Assembly (NCBI RefSeq): GCF_000721935.1
Contig: NZ_KL585423.1
Span: forward strand, 49,277-54,797
Source of the DNA: Streptomyces sp. NRRL WC-3549
GTDB lineage: Bacteria; Actinomycetota; Actinomycetes; Streptomycetales; Streptomycetaceae
Reading direction: 5' to 3'
DNA length: 5,521 bases
The notes under the pieces were generated by a model, which had not been told where the DNA came from, did not search any database, and saw only the letters and a list, made by a program, of their open reading frames with translations. This document shows, in pieces, positions 1 to 4,133 of the stretch. Position 1 is the stretch's first letter; the number at the start of each line of letters is the position of its first letter. The translations under genes and the position numbers were made by a program.

Positions 1-246
1 GAGCAGGGGGCCTCCCGGCCGCCGGCCCTGCCCGCCTTCATCGGCGTCCTGGAGACGGTGGCCCAGGCCCACCCCTACCCGTGGCTCCAGGTTCTGGTGC
101 ACGGGCAGGAGGCGCCCCGCTTCCGGGACGTACGCGGGTGGCTGGCGAGGAATCCGCGCGTCACCCTGCACCACGCCCCGGCCGACTGCGCGTGGACCGG
201 TCTCGCCGAGGTCCTGCTGCGGCTCGGCGGACCGGCGACGGGGTGA
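1..246 (+). pseudogene. C-terminal part of an IS630-type DDE transposase-like protein, catalytically degenerate
   Basis: The reading frame is open from the window edge to TGA at 244-246, giving 81 residues; the 5' end lies outside the window. The pattern follows the C-terminal half of IS630/Tc1-type DDE transposases. A helix (FIGVLETVAQAHP) is followed by a beta strand (WLQVLVHG), then RGWLARNPRVTLHHAP, then a Trp-containing turn and a Glu (WTGLAEVLL). In active relatives these read roughly VVDN, RAWLxxHPRxxLHFTP and WLNxVE. Here the strand that should end in the catalytic Asp reads VHG, with His34 in its place, while the final Glu (residue 70) is kept. Activity is therefore unlikely. It could be a decayed insertion sequence or a transposase-derived domain of a host protein; the missing N-terminus would decide. 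The family match is from memory of motifs, not a search. Confidence 0.55.
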
Positions 247-255
247 CGGTTCCGT

Positions 256-273
256 TGCCCTCGGAGCAGGGCA
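256..273 (+). terminator. Possible weak hairpin terminator after the transposase-like gene
   Basis: TGCCCT (256-261) and AGGGCA (268-273) are perfect 6-bp inverted repeats around a 6-nt loop, starting 10 bp after the stop at 244-246. There is no T-tract, which is common in high-GC actinobacteria. A stem this short could occur by chance in GC-rich DNA. Confidence 0.3.
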
Positions 274-392
274 CCAGCCTGGTCGCGTTCCACACCGGGG
301 AGCGCTGAGGCGCGGAAGACAGACCCGCCGCGACCGCGAGAAGGCGACCCCCGGACAGGATGCCCACCGCCGATGAGTACAGAACACGCAGT

Positions 393-422
393 GCGTACGC
401 GATACGCGCGTACGTGATACGC
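393..422 (+). promoter_or_regulatory. Two tandem 15-bp operator-like palindromes upstream of the efflux gene
   Basis: Positions 393-407 read GCGTACGCGATACGC and positions 408-422 read GCGTACGTGATACGC. They are head-to-tail with no gap and differ at one base. Each is itself an interrupted palindrome (GCGTA, 5 bp, TACGC). Overlapping them, GTACGCG (395-401) and CGCGTAC (407-413) form another 19-bp palindrome. TetR proteins typically bind 15-20 bp palindromes in front of the exporter they control. A near-identical site (14 of 15 bases, opposite strand) lies upstream of the tetR gene at 2951-2965. The site ends 52 bp before the exporter ATG. A TANNNT-type -10 (TACGCT, 418-423) would overlap the second repeat, but I see no convincing -35 box. 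Binding of the neighbouring TetR here is inferred. Confidence 0.75.
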
Positions 423-453
423 TCAGCGTGTTGCGTACTCAGGGTCTTGACGC

Positions 454-460
454 AGGAAGG
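454..460 (+). promoter_or_regulatory. Ribosome binding site of the efflux gene
   Basis: AGGAAGG is a good Shine-Dalgarno sequence, but it lies 14 nt before the ATG at 475, which is longer than usual. The start is still fixed: an in-frame TGA lies at 448-450 and no other in-frame start codon falls between it and 475. The ATG at 462 is in another frame. Confidence 0.6.
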
Positions 461-474
461 CATGGACGTCCGCC

Positions 475-2067
475 ATGACAGAAATCAAGCCCCGGGCGGG
501 GCTCAAGGAATGGCTCGGCCTCGTGGTGATCGTCCTGGTCACCCTGCTGATCGCCATTGACATCTCGGTGCTCGGCTTCGCGGTCACGCCCATCAGCGAG
601 TCGCTGCGGCCGAGCGCCACCCAGCTGCTGTGGATCATGGACATCTACAGCTTCGTCCTGGCCGGCGCACTGATCACGATGGGCTGGGTCGGTGACCGCT
701 TCGGCCGCCGCAAGCTCCTCATCATCGGCGCCCTGGTCTTCGGCATCGCCTCCGCGCTCGCGGCGACGGCGGACGACGCCGAGACGCTGATCGGCGCGCG
801 CGCCCTGCTGGGGCTCGGCGCCGCGACGCTGACGCCGACCTCGCTGGCCCTGATCCGCAACATGTTCCAGGACTCCAAGCAGCGCAAGACCGCCATCGCC
901 GCCTGGAGCGGCACGCTCGCCACCGGCGCGGCCATCGGCCCGGTCGTCGGCGGGCTGCTGCTGAACAACTTCTGGTGGGGCTCGGTCTTCATGGTCAACA
1001 CCCCGGTGATGGTGCTGGTGCTGATCCTGGCCCCGATCCTGCTCCCGGAACGGCGCGACCCCTCACGCGGCAAGCTGGATGTCCTGGGCGCGGTCCTGTC
1101 GGTGGCCGGCATCATGCCGTTCATCTACGGCCTCAAGGAACTGGCCGTCGACGGCTGGGACCGTGACTCCGCGATCTGGGCCGCGGCCGGCGCCGTCCTG
1201 CTCGTCGCCTTCGTACTGCGCCAGCGCGCGACGTCCCACCCGCTGATCGACATCTCGCTGTTCCGCTACGGCGGCTTCACCGGATCGGTCATCACCAACC
1301 TGATGGTGATGTTCTCGTTCATGGGCGTCAGCATCCTCACCAACCAGTTCCTCCAGATGGTGCTGGGCATGACACCCTTCCGGGCGGCTCTGTGGTCCAT
1401 GGCGGTGATGCCGGCGATCGGCATCGCGGTCGGCCTGGTCTCAGCCCTGTCCCGCAAGGTCAGGCCGGTCTACCTGGTCTCCAGCGGCATGCTCGTGATG
1501 GCCGCGGGCTTCGCCGTGCTGAGCCGTCTCACCGTGGAGTCGAACGTCGCCGTCCTGCTGGTGGGCGTGGGGCTGATGGCGGCCGGTATGACGGCCTCGA
1601 AGACGCTCACGGCGGAGATCGTGCTCACCTCGGCGCCGAAGGAGCACGCGGGATCGTCCACGGCCACCTCGGAGACGTTCACCGAGTTCGGCAGCGCGTT
1701 CGGTTTCGCCGTCATCGGCAGCATCGGTTCCGCCATCTACCGGCATGACATGAACGCAGTGAGCCCGGCCGGACTCGGCGGCGAGGCGCTGGGCGCGGTA
1801 CGCAACACCATCGGCGGCGCCGCCACGGTCGCCGCCGAGCAGCCGGCCGCGATCGGTGCCGAACTGATCGCCGCGAGCCGTGAGGCGTTCACCCACGGCC
1901 TCCAGGTGGCGGCGCTCTCCGGGGCCGCCACCATGGTGGTGGTGGCCGCGATCGTCGCGATGCTGCTGCGCAGCGTGCCGATCGAGACGGGCGAGCCGAT
2001 CGACCCGTACGACAACGACGCCCCGGCGACCGTCCCCGCCACCAAGCGCATGCAGACCACGGCCTGA
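475..2067 (+). CDS. MFS multidrug efflux transporter, DHA2 (14-TM, EmrB/QacA/SmvA-like) family
   Basis: This 530-residue inner-membrane protein is predicted to be a proton-driven drug exporter. TM1 (about residues 13-37) holds a buried acidic residue, Asp29. WIMDIYSFVLAG (53-64) is typical of the SmvA/LfrA/QacA-like branch. It is followed by motif A in the loop after TM2 (GWVGDRFGRRK, 70-80), a motif-B-like TM4 (IGARALLGLGAA), and the antiporter motif C (GAAIGPVVGG). Alternating hydrophobic stretches continue to about residue 500, which fits 14 helices. The length is normal for DHA2 (about 470-530), and a polar cytoplasmic tail follows. The gene is complete, with no adapter or frameshift signs. 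Upstream lie two operator-like palindromes; downstream, a tetR gene converges on it. The substrate cannot be read from sequence. Relatives export cationic dyes, quaternary ammonium compounds or antibiotics. Confidence 0.95.
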   Translation: MTEIKPRAGLKEWLGLVVIVLVTLLIAIDISVLGFAVTPISESLRPSATQLLWIMDIYSFVLAGALITMGWVGDRFGRRKLLIIGALVFGIASALAATADDAETLIGARALLGLGAATLTPTSLALIRNMFQDSKQRKTAIAAWSGTLATGAAIGPVVGGLLLNNFWWGSVFMVNTPVMVLVLILAPILLPERRDPSRGKLDVLGAVLSVAGIMPFIYGLKELAVDGWDRDSAIWAAAGAVLLVAFVLRQRATSHPLIDISLFRYGGFTGSVITNLMVMFSFMGVSILTNQFLQMVLGMTPFRAALWSMAVMPAIGIAVGLVSALSRKVRPVYLVSSGMLVMAAGFAVLSRLTVESNVAVLLVGVGLMAAGMTASKTLTAEIVLTSAPKEHAGSSTATSETFTEFGSAFGFAVIGSIGSAIYRHDMNAVSPAGLGGEALGAVRNTIGGAATVAAEQPAAIGAELIAASREAFTHGLQVAALSGAATMVVVAAIVAMLLRSVPIETGEPIDPYDNDAPATVPATKRMQTTA

Positions 2068-2083
2068 ATCGCCGGGATCGGAC

Positions 2084-2129
2084 GAAGGGGGCCGGGCCCC
2101 CACCCTCGGGTGGAGAACCGGCCCCCTTC
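2084..2129. terminator. Bidirectional terminator between convergent efflux and tetR genes
   Basis: The 12-bp arms GAAGGGGGCCGG (2084-2095) and CCGGCCCCCTTC (2118-2129) are perfect complements. Nested inside is a second hairpin, CCACCC (2100-2105) with GGGTGG (2108-2113). The structure begins 17 bp after the exporter stop and lies 40 bp from the tetR stop, so it can end transcription from both sides. A long GC-rich stem without a strong U-tract is usual in Streptomyces. Confidence 0.8.
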
Positions 2130-2135
2130 CGACGC

Positions 2136-2163
2136 CCGGGCCGCGTCGGATTCCGACGCCCGG
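2136..2163. terminator. Second hairpin in the convergent intergenic region, with a 13-bp direct repeat
   Basis: GCGTCGG (2143-2149) and CCGACGC (2153-2159) are perfect 7-bp arms around ATT, flanked by CCGG at 2136-2139 and 2160-2163. It lies 7 bp beyond the tetR stop, where a tetR terminator is expected. The 13-mer TTCCGACGCCCGG also occurs twice as a direct repeat (2127-2139 and 2151-2163), tying this hairpin to the right arm of the larger one. Confidence 0.6.
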
Positions 2164-2169
2164 ACCGTG

Positions 2170-2919
2170 TCAGGTGAGGGGCTTCTCGCCGTTACGGATC
2201 CGCACCAGCACCTCGACGCCGTCCAGCACCCGCTGGAGGCCGAAGGTGAAGTCGTCCTCGGGTTCGTCGAACGCCCCGGCCTCCAGCAGCTCCGCGATCG
2301 CGGGGAACGAGCTGGCGTCGGCGTACTTGGCCAGCGCGCGGCCGTAGTTGGCCATCAGGTCCTCTTCACTGATGCCCTGGGTGACCACGCCGAGCGACAG
2401 CTGCACGTTGTTGCGCACGTAGCCGATCATCAGCATCATCACGGCCAGCTTCTCGTCCGGCCGCAGACTGGTACCGCCCAGGGTGCGCAGGCCGCACTCC
2501 AGCCAGCTGAGCTGTCTCTTATACGATGTGTATAAGAGACAGATCCACGGGTGACGCCGGAAGACCTCCTGGAAGGCCCGGGCCCACTGCTCCAGGCCGG
2601 CGCGCCAGTCCCCCTCGGCGGTGTCGATGCGCGGCGGGGTGCCGTACGCCATGTCCAGCATCAGCTGTCGCAGCTCGTCCTTGCTCGACACATGCCGGTA
2701 GAGCGACATGGTGCCGAAGTCGAGGCTCTTGGCGACGCGGGCCATGGACAGCCCGGCGAGGCCGTCGGCGTCCGCGGACTCGATCGCGGCCGTCACGATC
2801 CGCTCGACGCTCAGCCCCGTCCGCGCGGCGCGCTGTTCGCGGTTACGGAGTTCCCAGAGCACAGCGATGCTGTTCGGCAGGCCGGCGCCTTCCGCGCTCG
2901 TTCCTTCACTGGTCGTCAT
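2170..2919 (-). CDS. TetR-family transcriptional repressor, interrupted by adapter sequence
   Basis: As read, this encodes 249 residues from ATG at 2919-2917 to TGA at 2172-2170. An N-terminal TetR DNA-binding domain starts at about residue 36, with its helix-turn-helix at about 57-77 (LSMARVAKSLDFGTMSLYRH). A TetR_C_11-like ligand domain follows (DWRAGLEQWARAFQEVF; EKLAVMMLMIGYVRN; DDFTFGLQRVLDGV). Residues 127-136 (CLLYTSYKRQ) are not protein-derived: they are the translation of synthetic mosaic-end DNA at 2512-2542. In relatives, a segment of roughly 14 residues, usually with a GPP-like turn, sits between HPWI and the LxWLE helix. That segment appears to be lost, and the frame survives only by chance. 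The two halves still look like one gene. A GAAGG Shine-Dalgarno lies 10 nt before the ATG. It is probably the repressor of the convergent exporter and of itself, because both upstream regions share an operator. Confidence 0.9.
   Translation of the reverse strand: MTTSEGTSAEGAGLPNSIAVLWELRNREQRAARTGLSVERIVTAAIESADADGLAGLSMARVAKSLDFGTMSLYRHVSSKDELRQLMLDMAYGTPPRIDTAEGDWRAGLEQWARAFQEVFRRHPWICLLYTSYKRQLSWLECGLRTLGGTSLRPDEKLAVMMLMIGYVRNNVQLSLGVVTQGISEEDLMANYGRALAKYADASSFPAIAELLEAGAFDEPEDDFTFGLQRVLDGVEVLVRIRNGEKPLT
2512..2542. other. Nextera/Tn5 mosaic-end adapter junction (artefact) inside tetR
   Basis: CTGTCTCTTATAC (2512-2524) abuts GATGTGTATAAGAGACAG (2525-2542). The second block is 18 of the 19 bases of the engineered Tn5 mosaic end, and the first is 13 bases of its reverse complement. 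Two facing mosaic ends are exactly the 38-bp Nextera mate-pair junction adapter; here 7 central bases are missing. The mosaic end is a laboratory hybrid of the Tn5 outside and inside ends, so it should not occur in a natural chromosome. DNA to the left and right need not be adjacent in the genome. Confidence 0.97.
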
Positions 2920-2948
2920 CTCGTGCCTGCCTTCATCGGAAGCCTTCC

Positions 2949-2967
2949 ATGCGTATCACGCACGCAT
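2949..2967 (-). promoter_or_regulatory. Operator-like palindrome upstream of tetR, matching the efflux-gene operators
   Basis: ATGCGT (2949-2954) and ACGCAT (2962-2967) form a 19-bp interrupted palindrome. Within it, 2965-2951 on the minus strand reads GCGTGCGTGATACGC, which differs by one base from the second efflux-gene repeat (408-422). It ends 29 bp before the tetR ATG. A TANNNT-type -10 (TACGAT, minus strand 2978-2973) lies just upstream, so a protein bound here would block tetR transcription. A further palindrome, CGTATACG (2975-2982), overlaps that -10. Autoregulation is inferred from layout and repeat identity. Confidence 0.7.
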
Positions 2968-3126
2968 AGAGCATCGTATACGCCGAGGCCCCCCCGGACG
3001 CGGGGTCGGGGCGACACCGAGGTGGGGAGACGGTGTGAGACCGCTCTCGGTGAGCTCGGGGACGGCTCACACCTGCCCTGGGCCGGGAGGGGGGCCACTC
3101 GTACGCCGGTGTCCCAGGGGTTTCGA

Positions 3127-3162
3127 GGAGCCGGAGCCCCCGCCGTCTCGCGGGCCGGCTCC
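3127..3162 (-). terminator. Possible second hairpin downstream of the oxidoreductase remnant
   Basis: GGAGCCGG (3127-3134) and CCGGCTCC (3155-3162) are perfect 8-bp complements with a 20-nt GC-rich loop. They lie just beyond the stronger hairpin at 3172-3199. It could be a back-up terminator or chance pairing in GC-rich sequence. Confidence 0.35.
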
Positions 3163-3171
3163 TTGCCCTTA

Positions 3172-3199
3172 CGCGGGCCCGGTTCAGCCCGGGCCCGCG
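3172..3199 (-). terminator. Hairpin terminator of the oxidoreductase gene
   Basis: CGCGGGCCCGG (3172-3182) and CCGGGCCCGCG (3189-3199) are perfect 11-bp arms around a 6-nt loop. It begins 4 bp after the TGA (3206-3204) of the minus-strand oxidoreductase, the position of an intrinsic terminator. There is no T-tract, as is common in Streptomyces. Its presence suggests the 3' end of that gene is native sequence. Confidence 0.7.
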
Positions 3200-3203
3200 G
3201 GCC

Positions 3204-3648
3204 TCAGACGCCCACCATCGTGGCGGCGAGCTCAGCCGACGGGCGGCCGAGGAGCTGTCGGCACTGCCGCAGGCCGCGCGCGCTGTTCCAGCCGAGGGCG
3301 CCGACGGGCATCCCGCCGCGGTGGTACGCGGCGACGAACTCACGCCCGGCCGTGGACCCGCTGACGATCTCCGTCCGTGCGTCCGGGGGCACCAGCCGAT
3401 GGTCTGGATCTTCGCCCCGAACTGATGGGTCCAGCCGAAGGGCACGGGAGCGTACGGCCGGCCCCCGGCGTCCCCCGAGAGCAGGTTTGCCCACGACCTG
3501 CGCGCCGAGGACGAGCCGCACTCCGTGGTCGCGGTGCAACCCGGCCACGAGCTCACCGACCTCCGCGCCGACCTGGTGCTCCAGGGGCTGGGCGTTCGTG
3601 TCGATCAGGGTGACGTCGAGCCCGGCCTCACGGGCGGTGTCGGCGCCA
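3204..3648 (-). pseudogene. Broken C-terminal remnant of an FAD/NAD(P)-dependent ferredoxin-reductase-type oxidoreductase
   Basis: Read from high to low coordinates, three family segments appear in order but not in one frame. Segment 1 (about 3643-3495) has the second half of the NAD(P)-binding Rossmann fold: DTAREAGLDVTLIDTNAQP, then VGAEVGELVAGLHRDHGVRL. Segment 2 (about 3487-3386), in another frame, reads NLLSGDAGG then YAPVPFGWTHQFGAKIQTIG, the start of the C-terminal reductase domain. Segment 3 (3383-3204), back in the first frame, reads PPDARTEIVSGSTAGREFV then AAYHRGGMPVGALGWN and ends at TGA. Between segments 1 and 2 the family normally has roughly 80-100 residues (the second FAD-binding motif GDV and its surroundings), which are missing. 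Between 2 and 3, one extra base in the G5 run at 3385-3389 would restore the frame. The N-terminus is replaced by PKS sequence. Relatives pass electrons from NAD(P)H to a ferredoxin, often for P450s. Assembly error is likelier than natural decay. Confidence 0.8.
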
Positions 3649-4092
3649 GCCGGCAGCCGGTCACCTCGCTGATCCGGTTCCTCGGTTCCAGCGCCGTCAG
3701 CGAGTCGAAGCCGATGTCGAGAAACCCCCGCTCCGGTGCGACGGCTTCGGCGCCGGAGTGTCCGAGTACGGCGGCGGCGTGACCGCGCACCAGGTCCAGC
3801 AGGGTCCGTTCACGGCCCTCGGTGTCCATCCCGGTCAGACGGGCGACCAACGCTGCCGGGGTGGCACCCTTCGTGCGGGTCCGTACCACGGGGACGCCCT
3901 CGGTGAGCACCACGTCCCGTAGCAGGGCGGGCACTTCGCCGGGCTTCGCCCGGAGGGCCGGTACGTCGACGGCGAGCGGTACGAGCGCGGGCCGCCCGGA
4001 CCGCAGTCCGGTGTCGAAGAGAGACGGAGGGCGTCGGCGGGGACGAGTGCGGGGCGGCCGACGGAGTCGGTGAACCGCGCACGGAAGCGCAC
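3643..4092 (-). pseudogene. Fragment of a modular type I polyketide synthase: KR-ACP linker and acyl carrier protein
   Basis: From 4092 downward, one frame reads ARFTDSVGRPALVPADALRL. At 4018-4024 the frame shifts, and the next frame continues with LFDTGLRSGRPALVP, a linker, LLDLVRGHAAAVLGH and FLDIGFDSLTALEPRNR, ending EVTGCRLAPT. This is the usual order at the end of a PKS module: post-KR linker, then ACP. The ACP keeps the GFDSL motif, whose Ser (codon 3703-3701) carries phosphopantetheine. The common ELRNRL reads EPRNRI here. Removing two bases from the AGAGAGA run joins the linker frames cleanly. After LAPT the expected next residues (VFDHPTP-type, completing the ACP) are absent and the sequence passes into oxidoreductase code. 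Upstream it stops at a mosaic-end adapter. Both ends are therefore artificial, and the product and the rest of the synthase are unknown. Confidence 0.85.
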
Positions 4093-4111
4093 AGATGTGT
4101 ATAAGAGACGG
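4093..4111. other. Second Tn5/Nextera mosaic-end adapter (artefact)
   Basis: AGATGTGTATAAGAGAC (4093-4109) followed by GG matches the engineered 19-bp mosaic end at 18 of 19 positions (A to G at position 18). In library molecules genomic insert follows this orientation, so the DNA from 4112 (GH43) is insert sequence and the PKS DNA left of 4093 is a separate piece. No facing second mosaic end is visible. The adapter lies 22 bp past the GH43 stop. Confidence 0.93.
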
Positions 4112-4133
4112 GCTCTGCCCGCCCGTGGACGTC

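Larger units (their letters stand above)
2920..3203. other. Non-coding region between tetR and the oxidoreductase remnant
   Basis: I see no credible gene here; open frames crossing it are low-complexity Arg/Pro/Gly-rich products of GC bias. It holds the tetR leader and operator (2920-2983) and two hairpins near the oxidoreductase stop. The middle has nested inverted repeats: CACCGAG (3015-3021) with CTCGGTG (3046-3052), and GGTGTGAG (3032-3039) with CTCACACC (3066-3073). Their role is unknown. Since chimeric joins occur on both sides, part of this stretch could come from elsewhere. Confidence 0.6.

Noticed and set aside
81..308. A 75-residue plus-strand open frame overlapping the transposase-like end, finishing at 308
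   Set aside because: It is mostly a shifted reading of the transposase-like frame with Arg/Ala/Gly bias. Its last 20 residues look more protein-like, but I recognise no family.
393..422. CRISPR or satellite repeat
   Set aside because: There are only two 15-bp units, with no spacers, and a matching palindrome lies before tetR, so an operator explains them better.
360..560. A small gene beginning at 360 across the operator region
   Set aside because: Its codons come from the GCGTACG repeats, it overlaps the exporter start in another frame, and it has no ribosome binding site or family motif.
1441..2103. A 220-residue minus-strand open frame opposite the exporter
   Set aside because: It is Arg/Gly/His-rich, the usual antisense shadow of a GC-rich gene. 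The exporter frame on the other strand is complete and has clear motifs.
2512..2542. Perfect inverted repeat read as a natural attenuator, terminator or transposon end
   Set aside because: The bases match the engineered Tn5 mosaic end used in sequencing libraries and lie inside a TetR coding domain, so a library artefact explains them fully.
2526..2969. Open frames starting with the peptide MCIRD (2526 and 4095)
   Set aside because: MCIRD is the translation of the mosaic-end adapter itself. What follows is antisense to tetR or to GH43.
2551..3672. A 373-residue plus-strand open frame, and the overlapping 218-residue one at 2708-3364
   Set aside because: They run antisense to tetR and the oxidoreductase, are Arg/Pro/Gly/Ala-rich without any family motif, and cross the intergenic region and the breakpoints. 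They are frame shadows of high-GC DNA.
3204..4092. A new PKS-oxidoreductase fusion or biosynthetic gene cluster
   Set aside because: The two parts are in different frames, both are truncated at the join, and adapters and small indels cluster around them. The ACP loses its last helix at the join, so the fusion would not work.
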